Below are positions 28,900 through 38,632 of a stretch of DNA of 64,000 nt, in pieces; within the stretch, counting starts at the first letter, position 1, and the number at the start of each line of letters is the position of its first letter. The notes below the pieces were generated by a model. That model saw only the letters and a list, made by a program, of their open reading frames with translations. It made no database searches and was not told where the DNA came from. The position numbers and the translations under genes are program-made. The DNA comes from Tritrichomonas musculus (Eukaryota; Parabasalia; Tritrichomonadida; Tritrichomonadidae). The stretch is from assembly GCA_039105265.1 (NCBI GenBank), contig JAPFFF010000051.1:310001-374000 (forward strand), written 5' to 3'.

Positions 28900-30285
28900 T
28901 TATTTTGCACTTTTAAGTTTATTTTTTTCTTTAAGTTTGCCATAAAACTCAATGAAATAGAAGTATGTGTAATAGTCATCACGCCAACTCTTGCCTGTCT
29001 GACGAAGTCTGACAAATTGATAAAATTCATCAGTTTCTTTAGTGGTGAAGTTAGCAATGATGTTATTGCCTCGAAGAGTTGAGTCATTTTCATGTTTATC
29101 AACAGCAGTCCAACTGTTCTTGTCGTTTGACACTTCAACAACCCAGTTTCGCAGATGGCCACTGCTTTGAGCGCCATTGAATGACTTTATGGAATAGCTT
29201 GTCATTTGAATCGCTCTCTCTTTAAAATCAAAACAAATTGTAGTATTTTCTTCATTATTTGATTCATAATAAATATCGTTTTGGTAGTCAACAAGATATT
29301 TAGGATGATTGCTTCCACTAATTGAGTTAGAAGTGATTTCAATTGTTCCATTGTCATGGATGTTGCCATTCGTCTCATCAGTCAGTTGTCGCATGATTCC
29401 ATGGAACTCGTTGTTGGCGTCGTGCTTGATCTCTCTGACTTGTTCAAGGTACCTCTCTGATGGCGCTGGAGCCTGTGAGGATTGGAGAAGCCGGCTGCAG
29501 ATTGCCTTCCAAATGCCTGAGTTAATATCATCAATATTGAATGCATCAATGAATTTTCTCAGAAATTCATCGCTCACATTTGACAACTTTACATATTCAA
29601 ATAAAATTGAATACTTATCGTCATCTGAATACAATTCAATAATGAAATTTAAAAGGCTGTCTTCATCTTCAATTCTCAATGTTTCTTCGTTCAGAATCTC
29701 TTCAATAATTTCAATCGGTAACTGTTTGATCTTTTCTTTTGAAATTTCAGAAAAATGTGACGACGCATATCTGATCATTTTTTGAATATTGTGATTGTTA
29801 ATGATGTGGCCTATTTCAACGTCATTTAAATTCCCTTGGCGTTCTATGTTCTTGACGCTTTCAATTAAGAATAATAAACTGTCAATAACATCGTTTGTAT
29901 CTTCTTGATCTTCGTTGATCTCTGGCTGGAGTCTAAGGTATTCTTCAATATTACCAAGTTGAATGAAATATTCAATGTAGTGTTGTCGTTGCGCTTTACT
30001 GATCGTTTTTGGTGAGAATTCTGCTAATTTGAGAAAATCTGAGAAATAATCGTCTTCTTTGCCTGATGTTAAATTTCGTTGGTAACTTTGAATTGTTATG
30101 CTATTAATGGTTTCATCAGTGTAATGAAATTTACGAATAATAGGTGAAAGAAGATCTGCAAGATAACGACTCGTTTCATATCGTTGGTCATTAACGATAA
30201 ATGTGAAATTTTTATCATATTTGTCAAATGGCATTTCTATCAAATTGGTATAACTAAGTGAAAATACAGTATTTTCTTTATCCAT
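28900..30285 (-). CDS. BTB-like protein with a C-terminal F5/8-C (discoidin-like) domain
   Basis: 461 residues. The N-terminus (about 20-125: FTFIVNDQRYETSRYLADLL, SPIIRKFHYTDETINSITI) looks like a BTB/POZ fold as used in a large trichomonad family. A helical, BACK-like middle follows (about 130-280). The C-terminal 140 residues read SSGHLRNWVVEVSNDKNSW, then FVRLRQTGKSWRDD and FYFIEFYGKL, a discoidin-like sandwich shared with the neighbouring kinases. BTB domains commonly dimerise or recruit cullin-3. This protein lacks any kinase domain, so it shows the same sensor module attached to a different head. Confidence 0.85.
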   Translation of the reverse strand: MDKENTVFSLSYTNLIEMPFDKYDKNFTFIVNDQRYETSRYLADLLSPIIRKFHYTDETINSITIQSYQRNLTSGKEDDYFSDFLKLAEFSPKTISKAQRQHYIEYFIQLGNIEEYLRLQPEINEDQEDTNDVIDSLLFLIESVKNIERQGNLNDVEIGHIINNHNIQKMIRYASSHFSEISKEKIKQLPIEIIEEILNEETLRIEDEDSLLNFIIELYSDDDKYSILFEYVKLSNVSDEFLRKFIDAFNIDDINSGIWKAICSRLLQSSQAPAPSERYLEQVREIKHDANNEFHGIMRQLTDETNGNIHDNGTIEITSNSISGSNHPKYLVDYQNDIYYESNNEENTTICFDFKERAIQMTSYSIKSFNGAQSSGHLRNWVVEVSNDKNSWTAVDKHENDSTLRGNNIIANFTTKETDEFYQFVRLRQTGKSWRDDYYTYFYFIEFYGKLKEKNKLKSAK

Positions 30286-30517
30286 TTATTTAAAATGGCA
30301 AACATTATAAAAAAAAAAAATAAACAAAAGCAATTGATCTTTTTGAAAGAAAATATTTATTCTCAATGTTGTCTTTTAGATTTTTATGCTGAATTTTATG
30401 TAAATAAAAATGTCCATTGATGTGAAATTCATGCAATTGCAATTGATCTATATGTATTAATAATAAATAATAAAAATTGTTAATTAAATTTTTAAAAAAC
30501 CTAAATATACCCATACA

Positions 30518-31378
30518 TTAAATTGCTTTTTTAATATATGTTGTAGCATCATCCGATCGATTGTCACAAATAGCATCTTTACCTTTTGTAAATATTCCAA
30601 TCGCTGCCTTAACAATACGTATATACCACATAATATGGCAAAACATAAGTACAAACAAAATGACTCCTTCAATGCAGTAAAAAGTAAGACGTTCTGGAGT
30701 TTGTTTGAAACCGTTCACTATTCCGTTATAAATAACGCCTGGATAGCAGATCATTCTAAACCAAGTGCACATTACTGCAAATGTTAAGAGAGAAATATCT
30801 TGAGCATTTGTAAATCCGGTGTAGGTAAAGAACTTGCCTAGATAAAGAGGAACATCAACAACATCATGGAGGAGCATGACGCAAACTCCAATTACGTGTG
30901 TTCTAATGTAAACACTGATTAAGATCAATCCGATTGTTGTAAAATGATGAAGTGTCAATAACCTTTTATCGCTTTTATTTGTCCACATAAAGAAGAAGTC
31001 AACGAAATAGTATGCAGTGAATGTCATATAATATATTTTTTCAAATATGCTCATTACAATTCTATCCTTTGGCTCGAGTGGTTGCATATAATCTGGTCCG
31101 CAATCAAATGTGTAATAAAAGCAATGACGATATGGTCGTTGAGATATTGCAAGAAGGCCGATAATCGCTGAAGAAGTATAATGAACAAGATCGTATGTTC
31201 TGTGTGTGAATTTAAATCGAACAAAATCGCTTTTGAATTTGATTAATTTTGCAATTTTCGCAATAACGCAATAAGTTAAAAACAATCGCAAAAGGCCAGA
31301 AAAAACGCAAACCTCTAAAAAGAGAGGAATGTCGTTAAGTCCGATTGTTGTTAGTTCCGCAAGTTTATTCATATTCAT
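30518..31378 (-). CDS. TLC-domain ceramide synthase (LAG1-like)
   Basis: 286 residues from the ATG at 31378; the frame extends two codons further, to a TTG that is not a likely start. It has several hydrophobic helices and the Lag1 motif: HH at 144-145 (LLTLHHFTTIG), then VMLLHDVVDVPLYLGKF with H171, D172 and D175. Those His/Asp residues are required in (dihydro)ceramide synthases, which acylate sphingoid bases in the ER membrane. Length is short for the family (usually 340-420), with no Hox-like domain, as is common in protists. The basic tail ends YIKKAI, a possible KKxx-like ER-retrieval signal. Confidence 0.88.
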   Translation of the reverse strand: MNMNKLAELTTIGLNDIPLFLEVCVFSGLLRLFLTYCVIAKIAKLIKFKSDFVRFKFTHRTYDLVHYTSSAIIGLLAISQRPYRHCFYYTFDCGPDYMQPLEPKDRIVMSIFEKIYYMTFTAYYFVDFFFMWTNKSDKRLLTLHHFTTIGLILISVYIRTHVIGVCVMLLHDVVDVPLYLGKFFTYTGFTNAQDISLLTFAVMCTWFRMICYPGVIYNGIVNGFKQTPERLTFYCIEGVILFVLMFCHIMWYIRIVKAAIGIFTKGKDAICDNRSDDATTYIKKAI

Positions 31379-32843
31379 CAGCAATAAAGTGTATGGTTAT
31401 GATTTGAGATCTATCAAATATAAGAATTGTATTATTTTAATCAAAAATTAATATTTTAATTAAATATATGGATTATATATATGAATATATAATAAATGAC
31501 ATATATTATAACTTTATATAATTTTTAATCTATTAATTATGTTGATATGGTTATTTTGTATATAATTGAATATTATTCTCAATTTGATAATTTGAAACTT
31601 TTTAAAATAATATTTTACCATAATCGATCATATTATTTTTTAAGTTTACAAACTCATTTATTTTTAAAAAATAATAAAAAAGTTATTAATAATTTTCTAG
31701 ATTATTTGCTGAAATAAGAAATTTTTTTTTGTCAAAGCGTTGAACTTTTTTCTAACCATTTTGGTCATCAAAATATTTCTATCATTATTTCCATTATATT
31801 TTCAATGATATAAACTTTTTCATTATAAACTTGAGTTTTAAAATATAATGATTATATAAAAAAAATATATGAAAGGTAAGAATATTATTCTTTTATTTCA
31901 ATTTTAAATAAAAATAGATTAGTAAAAAAATAAAATAATTTTGAAAATTACTATTAAAACTTCTAAAATTGCTATAATTTAAGAAGAGGAGATAAATTAA
32001 AAAATATTCTCAATTGTTAAGTTTTTATATTGAAAAGTTATTTGAGAAGGTTCATAAAATATTTTTTTTTTTTTGTATAGTTTATATATTGAAAAAAAAT
32101 TTTAAGCTGAGAGAAGTAAAACATAATTTATGGGGAAATTTTGTCTGCAAAAGTAGAATATTTGTACAGAAGTATTTGATTTTTGCATGTTTTTCTATAA
32201 ATAAAGTTATTATACTTTAAAAGAAAAATAAATTTAAATAGAGTATGAATAATTTACAGTAATTTCATACAATATTAGTAATATAATCTCACTTTAGGAC
32301 ATAATAATTATAAAAAGCTTAAAAGAAAAGATGAATTTTATTATTTTTAATTGAAAAGTCTTTGGATCTTTATTTAGTGTTGTGCCAATTTCCTCTCTTT
32401 TAATATACATTTCTTTTTGTAATATTTCATTCTAATATATTGATCATTATATCAAAACGATAAAAATTTTATTAATACATTTTGTTTTAATTTTAATATC
32501 ATCATATATGAAAAAAATTCATATTATTTTTGAAATTAATTCTCCACGTACCAATAAAAATTTATTTTATTCGAAAAAAAATAATTAAATAAACTTCTCT
32601 TTTTTTGATAAGAATCAATTGAACTTTATTGAAAATAAAAGCAATCTATAATTTCACTAATATCCTAAAACATATCTATAAAAAAGAGTAAAAAAATAAA
32701 TTTACTAAATAACTAATAATTTAAAGATATAATATAAAAACTATAAATATTATAAATCTATCATTTATAAATGTAAAATGAAAATAATATTTGTATTGGT
32801 ATTAATTTCAATTTATTTTTGTTTTTATCTCTAGATACCTAAA
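31379..32843. other. 1.46-kb AT-rich intergenic region (divergent promoters)
   Basis: Lies between the divergent ceramide synthase and Sel1-kinase genes. No ORF with coding character, no inverted-repeat element and no RNA gene was recognised. Confidence 0.5.
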
Positions 32844-35468
32844 ATGTCGAGTGTGGAGATTAATATGGAAGAAATTATGGATAAAATGATTGATCCGAAT
32901 GATTTTGAAGTTGTTAAACTCCTTGGATCAGGTCAATATGGCGAAGTATACAAAGTCAAAGAAGGATCGAAGTATTATGCCATGAAAAAGATTTCTAAAT
33001 ATGACAAAACCCATTTTAATCGTGAAGTTGGAATTCTTGCACGTCTAGATCATCCATGTGTTCTTGGATTTCGAGGTTTTTCGTTACCATATAAAAATAA
33101 GCCTGCCATTATCATGACCGAATTTTTACCAAATGGAGATCTTACAGCAGCTGTTACCAAATCACCTCCAGAATGGGATCTCACCAAGCAAATGATAAAT
33201 ATGTATGGAATAGCTAAAGGCATGGAATATTGCCATGCCCATAATATTTTACATCGTGATCTCAAGCCCGACAATATTCTTCTTGATTCCCGATACGAGC
33301 CTCATATTGCAGATTTCGGATTATCGAAGATTACAGATCCATCCGCGCAACTACTTCAATCGATGAATTTAGGAACCCCCACATACAGTGCCCCTGAATT
33401 TTTAGATGGTCTTGAATGTGATGAAAAAATGGATGTTTACAGCTATGCAATTATAGTTTTTTTTATCTTCACAAAAACGACTCCCTATTCAAAAGTGAAG
33501 CAAGCCGAATTTATCAATTACATCACGCATGGACTGAGAGATGATATACCCGAATATGTACCCGAATTGTACCAAAGCTTAATTACTTCTTGCTGGTCAC
33601 AGTCAGTAAATGAAAGACCTTCTTTTTCAGAAATCGTTGCAGCTTTAAGTGACCCCGAAAACTACCTCGAAGGCATCAACGTTGAAGAGTACGAAGAGTA
33701 CAAGAATCGCGTGGATAACTGTGTCCGTCTTAATGAAGAGAAAGAAGAAGAAGAGAAGAAGAAGAACGACGAAATGGCACAATTAACAAAAGAACAAGTC
33801 GACACTGAAGTTGACGGTTTTATTGAAAAAGCTACCAAATATGAAGAAGAAAATGACATGAAAAACGCAGCCATATTTTACGCAAAAGCTGCCGATAGAA
33901 ACGATCCTCGTGGACGGTTTAATTACGGTAAACTATTGAAAATGGGCGCAGGTGTCAAATTGTCACTTCCTCTTGCCGAGATCAACTTTCGGGCTGTTTC
34001 CGAAATGACTGATTGTGAACTGTCGCTCATAAGTCTCGTCGAGCTTGGCAAAGTGCACGAAATGATGGAAGATTACGAAGATGCGCTTGACGATTATGAA
34101 GAAGCGATGAATAGAGGATCCGATGAAGGACGCTCGTATTATGCACGAATGCTTGCTTACGGAATTGGCTGTGACAGTGAAGAAGAAAAAGCGGTTGAAC
34201 TTTTGAATGCTTCTGTTGATAACAACGACGGTTTGGCGATGGCATTTTTGGGAAAACTTTACCTCGAAGGTAAAGGTGTTGAGAAAGACTTGAATAAAGC
34301 AATCGAATTGCTCACAAAGTCGTCTGATTTGAATTGTGCTGAAGGTTGTAATGAGCTGGCCGAATGCTATCTGAATGGCGTCGGTGTTTCCGTTGATCTC
34401 CAGAAAGCAGCTGATTTGTTCTTGGAAAGCGCTGACCAGAGCAACGTTGTTGGTCTTCTGAAGCTCGCCAAGATGGCAAAAGAAGGACTCGGCATTAAAC
34501 AGGACTTCAAGTATGCAATTGAACTTCTGCATCGTGCGTCGCGTCTCGGCTGTATTGAAGCCGACGTTGAAGCAGGCCACTTCTTCTTTGAGAAGGAGAA
34601 AGACAGCATGGCCTTCAAGTGCTTCAAGAAGGCTGCGGACGCTGGTTATGGTGAAGGTGAAGCGATGCTTGGAAAATTTTATCGTTACGGTATCGGTGTC
34701 GACGTTGATTACCAAAGCGCAGTGCATTATTTGAAGTCGGGTGCTGAGCATAATAACGCCGAAGCAATGCAGATCCTTGGCCGTTGTTACGAAGAAGGTC
34801 AAGGTGTTAAGAAGAACTTGAAAAAGGCAGTTGAATGGTATTCAAAATCTGCTGACTTGAACTTTTTGAGTGGAATTGATTGCTATGCAAGATGCTTGTT
34901 TGACGGAATCGGCTTGAAGAAGCCTAACCCTCAAAGAGCGATACAGATGTTTAAGAAAAGTGCTGATTTGGGTAATTTCGCCAGTGCTTTCAATTTGGCG
35001 GTTATTTTGAAAGACGGAAAGCCTGAAGATGACATTCAACCTGATTTGAATGAGGCTTTCAAATACTTCAAGATGGCTGCAGACGACGGAAATTCAACAG
35101 CATTGCTCCAAGTGGCAAGAATGTTGAAGGAAGGAAGAGGTACTTCTAAGAATATTTCTGAGGCTGCTGAACTTTTTGAAAAGATCGTTCAAAATTCTGA
35201 AGATGAAATTGTGAAGAGTGACGCAGCGTTGGAATTGGCTTCAATCCATTTTAATAAGCAGGTGCCGAACTATGACATGAAGATTGCTGCAAAATACTTC
35301 AAAGTGGCGGCTGACTTGGGTGACACTTACGCACAGACAAATTACGGTTACATGCTGGAGACTGGAACAGGAACTCTGAAAAATATTGATCAAGCCAAAA
35401 AGTACTTCAAGATGGCAGCTGATAAAGGCAATGAATATGCAATTGGAAGATTAGAAGCACTGCAATAA
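32844..35468 (+). CDS. Protein kinase with Sel1-like repeats
   Basis: 874 residues. The kinase domain (about 19-285) has Gly loop LGSGQYGEVYKV, YAMKK lysine, HRD at 137-139, DFG at 157-159 and APE at 183-185, ending SCWSQSVNERPSFSEI, again of TKL type. A short charged coiled coil (about 300-325) leads into about 14 Sel1-like repeats (for example YYARMLAYGIGCDSEEEKAVELL, AMLGKFYRYGIGVDVDYQSA) to the C-terminus. Sel1 solenoids mediate protein-protein binding, so this looks like a kinase with a built-in scaffold. Kinase-Sel1 fusions are common in trichomonads. G+C is higher in the second half. Confidence 0.95.
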   Translation: MSSVEINMEEIMDKMIDPNDFEVVKLLGSGQYGEVYKVKEGSKYYAMKKISKYDKTHFNREVGILARLDHPCVLGFRGFSLPYKNKPAIIMTEFLPNGDLTAAVTKSPPEWDLTKQMINMYGIAKGMEYCHAHNILHRDLKPDNILLDSRYEPHIADFGLSKITDPSAQLLQSMNLGTPTYSAPEFLDGLECDEKMDVYSYAIIVFFIFTKTTPYSKVKQAEFINYITHGLRDDIPEYVPELYQSLITSCWSQSVNERPSFSEIVAALSDPENYLEGINVEEYEEYKNRVDNCVRLNEEKEEEEKKKNDEMAQLTKEQVDTEVDGFIEKATKYEEENDMKNAAIFYAKAADRNDPRGRFNYGKLLKMGAGVKLSLPLAEINFRAVSEMTDCELSLISLVELGKVHEMMEDYEDALDDYEEAMNRGSDEGRSYYARMLAYGIGCDSEEEKAVELLNASVDNNDGLAMAFLGKLYLEGKGVEKDLNKAIELLTKSSDLNCAEGCNELAECYLNGVGVSVDLQKAADLFLESADQSNVVGLLKLAKMAKEGLGIKQDFKYAIELLHRASRLGCIEADVEAGHFFFEKEKDSMAFKCFKKAADAGYGEGEAMLGKFYRYGIGVDVDYQSAVHYLKSGAEHNNAEAMQILGRCYEEGQGVKKNLKKAVEWYSKSADLNFLSGIDCYARCLFDGIGLKKPNPQRAIQMFKKSADLGNFASAFNLAVILKDGKPEDDIQPDLNEAFKYFKMAADDGNSTALLQVARMLKEGRGTSKNISEAAELFEKIVQNSEDEIVKSDAALELASIHFNKQVPNYDMKIAAKYFKVAADLGDTYAQTNYGYMLETGTGTLKNIDQAKKYFKMAADKGNEYAIGRLEALQ

Positions 35469-35748
35469 AAGTTATTTTAAAAAAAAAAAAACTTTTTTAA
35501 TTTAAATTACTCTCTCAATTTTTCAATGCATAGTTTTCAAAAAGTTGATGAAAAGTGAAAGTCAATTTTTTTTTCATATTTATATATCATTCTCTCTTTT
35601 TGGTTATTTAGGATGTCAAAAAAAAAAACTTCCGAACGATCAAATTTAATTCAATTTTTTTTTTTGATTGGCATCCAATTCTTAAAAAAAAAAAAAAAAA
35701 ATTCAATTTTTTTAAACAAATTGTGCCCATTTTATATAATGTTAAAGG

Positions 35749-37278
35749 TTAATCTTTTTTATGAAGTATTCCATATAATTCAAATGACCTCAAAGTGAAC
35801 ACCAGACTATCATCGTCCCACCAGTTTGGTCCAGTCATTACCAGAGAAATGTAACAATATCTTTCTCCTTTCACTTTTGTAATTTTGAATATACGCGATC
35901 TACTATCACCATTCAAAAAGTTGCAATCATTTTTTTCATCAAGGACCGTCCAAGCTCCTCTTCTGCTGTTCGACCCTCTGATTGCCCAAGACCGAAGGTG
36001 GTGGCCTGAGCTGGGCTGGTTTATTGTCATTATTTGGTAGTGACTCGGCTCGACAAAATTATTAGGGAAATAAAAAATAATTGAGTTATCTTTGAATTCT
36101 TCATTTGAGCAAAAAATTAACGGATTTTCATGATCGTTATAATTTATAACGTTTATCGGTGGACAATTCTTCGTGTGGCTGCGCGATTTAACTACAACTA
36201 GATTATCCAAGTTTCCATTTGACCTTTCTTTCAGATAATTTATGATTCCGTCAAATTTATCGTCGTCGGTAGGCTTCAATTTTATGATATTTGGATCAGA
36301 CTCAGCTTTCGTTCCAGAAGAGTCGAGCGACTCTAATATGATACGTGTATCGTCTTCTGGGAAAAGTGACAAGTATTCTTTAACTTCATCAATATTAATG
36401 TCCATGTTTTTTATAAAAGATTTTTTTCCTATTTTTTTAACAATTTCTTTGAAGTCTAGCCTTTCTTCTGGAACTGCTGACCAGCACCATTTTATCAACT
36501 TTTTCTGTGCATCATTCTTTAAAAGGTTTATTTCTGGTCGAAAATCTGGGTTCCTATAAAGTTCACCTAATTTGGATCCTTTGGTGGGTTTAGGTGTGAG
36601 TATTTCATAGAGAACTAATGAATACGAATAAACATCTGTTTTAAAACTATCTTTAACATCTTTATTATTTCTCTTTTCTGGAGCTGTATATATCGGAGTA
36701 CCGCCATTAAAATTGCTTGACATAGGTTCTAATTGACTAATTGATTTAGAGATACCAAAATCAGAAATGTATGGATAATAATTATCATCAAGAAGTATGT
36801 TCTGTGGTTTTAGGTCACAATGAACAACATCATGTTGATGTAAATAGTACATTCCAAGTGTAAGCCCTAAAATAATTATGTATTTTTGCTGATCTGTCAA
36901 TTCAAATTTCATATTCCTGTTGTATAATAGATTAGATAAATCGCCCTTTTCTTTATAATCTAATAATAAAACATTATAATCCTGTTCTGGATAATTTTCT
37001 AATTTTATGCGAGATTTAGATAATCCCATGATTTTGATAATAGATGGATATTCCAAATTCAAAAGTAAGCTAAATTCATCTAACCAAGTTTTTGTTATTA
37101 ATGTCGGTGTACCCCTAGGAATAAAAACTTTAAGTGCATAAAATTTGTTAAAATTATTATTGTTTTCAGTTACTTCTGAAACTTTGTAAACTTGACCATA
37201 GCTTCCTACGCCAATTCTTTCACCCATTTCAAAATTCTTTTTAATATTCACGAAATCTACAGCAAAAGTCCTAGACAT
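35749..37278 (-). CDS. Non-RD protein kinase with C-terminal F5/8-C-like domain
   Basis: 509 residues. The kinase domain (about 17-300) has IGVGSYGQVYKV, Lys50 in YALK, DFG at 173-175 and APE at 199-201. The catalytic loop reads HCDLKPQN (153-160): Cys replaces the Arg of HRD, making it a non-RD kinase that would not depend on activation-loop phosphorylation in the usual way. It closes with WCWSAVPEERLDFKEI. The C-terminal 140 residues (SSGHHLRSWAIRGSNSRRG, then YISLVMTGPNWWDDD and LRSFELYGIL) form the discoidin-like module shared with nearby genes. Confidence 0.92.
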   Translation of the reverse strand: MSRTFAVDFVNIKKNFEMGERIGVGSYGQVYKVSEVTENNNNFNKFYALKVFIPRGTPTLITKTWLDEFSLLLNLEYPSIIKIMGLSKSRIKLENYPEQDYNVLLLDYKEKGDLSNLLYNRNMKFELTDQQKYIIILGLTLGMYYLHQHDVVHCDLKPQNILLDDNYYPYISDFGISKSISQLEPMSSNFNGGTPIYTAPEKRNNKDVKDSFKTDVYSYSLVLYEILTPKPTKGSKLGELYRNPDFRPEINLLKNDAQKKLIKWCWSAVPEERLDFKEIVKKIGKKSFIKNMDINIDEVKEYLSLFPEDDTRIILESLDSSGTKAESDPNIIKLKPTDDDKFDGIINYLKERSNGNLDNLVVVKSRSHTKNCPPINVINYNDHENPLIFCSNEEFKDNSIIFYFPNNFVEPSHYQIMTINQPSSGHHLRSWAIRGSNSRRGAWTVLDEKNDCNFLNGDSRSRIFKITKVKGERYCYISLVMTGPNWWDDDSLVFTLRSFELYGILHKKD

Positions 37279-37329
37279 TTGAATTTCAAAAATTTAAAAG
37301 AAAAGAAAATTTTGATTTGAGAAATTTTA

Positions 37330-38163
37330 TAGGTGTGCTAAAATTTTGTAAAGTGTCAGAAATTTAAATTTTACGGAAGATTGGTATGAATTTTAATTAT
37401 AAGCCTTTATATTTCTAATTATATTTATATTTATAATTTTTAAATAATTTTTACCATACATTTTTAAGATATTATATATTTTTCATCCGATAATTTTTTG
37501 AATGTAAACTTTAATTCAAAATTTTAAATTTGAATTATTCTTAGAAAGTTTCAATTGAATATTTGGCGGATAATTTTTTACTTATTATAAGCATACTCGG
37601 GGAAATTGGGGAAAAATATATTAAATTCTTCCATTTTGGTTTCTTTTATGACCTATGCATTATATCATAATTCATAATTTTCTTTTTGAAATTCAAATCG
37701 TATATGTTATTTATATTTATTATAATCATCATTCATAATATGCATGTTTATGGATAATATCATATTTTTATCTGATATTTTGCATAAAATTTTCATAAAC
37801 TTCGATTTTTTCTGCTAGTTCATCAAAAATGATGTATTAGGCATATTATTCTTATTTTTTCTTAAATTCTTTGCATTCTTTGCCATCTTCAGTGGCTTTC
37901 ATCATGTTTTTTAGTTATCTTTTTATAAATAGCAGCGATAAAATAATCATAGAAAAATCCTATTTCCGACCAAAAATGCATTTAAAAAATTGTCTAAAAA
38001 TAATTAAAAATATCTCAAAAATGTATGGTAAATCAAGATTTATTATTTAAAAAATAGTATATATGCTATTAAATATTAATAATATATCATTATAGTTGCA
38101 TTTGACCGTAAAAAATGATTTGAGTACTTTATTTTGACACTTTACAAAATTTTAGCACACCTA
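37330..38163. mobile_element. Non-autonomous TIR element (large MITE), 834 bp with its TA flanks
   Basis: Bounded by TA at 37330-37331 and 38162-38163. The terminal inverted repeats are perfect over 27 bp: they begin GGTGTGCTAAAATTTTGT and end AAAGTGTCA (37332-37358; 38135-38161). A second inverted pair lies further in (ACCATACATTTTT near 37453, AAAAATGTATGGT near 38018), so the ends are partly conserved over more than 100 bp. There is no ORF of note. The TA duplication places it with Tc1/mariner-type elements, but its TIR differs from the other elements in the window. Confidence 0.85.
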
Positions 38164-38632
38164 TGAAATTTTTTACAAAATAAAAAAATTGTGAGGATTT
38201 CTGACGAAGATCATCTAAATATCATTCAAAAAGAATATATTCATAAAGATGTAATTATCCCGATATATTATAAAAAAAAAAATTATAACATTAATTTTTT
38301 CAATTTAATTATATATGTTAAATCTATTATTTAAAAAAATATATAATACTTTTTAAACTCTTCCAATGTAACTATATTTTAAACCAAATAATAATTGAAT
38401 TTTTATATTTCACAAATTTAACGTATATTTCCTCAAATTTAATAATTGATTTTTATATAAAAAATCGATATGAATATCTTGCTTATTATATTTTATATGC
38501 TTGTTTAATTCTATAAATTATTTAATTAAATAATTATATTACTATTAGAATGATTTTATTATTGTAGTCGAATATAAAAATCAGGATAATTGAAAAGTAT
38601 TTCACTTATGAAAAGAAACGTATAAATAATTT
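38164..38632. other. Intergenic, no feature recognised
   Basis: About 470 bp of AT-rich DNA upstream of the 38633 gene. Confidence 0.4.

Noticed and set aside
33963-34802. 279-codon minus-strand ORF
   Set aside because: Antisense shadow of the Sel1-repeat region of the kinase gene; no domain and improbable composition.
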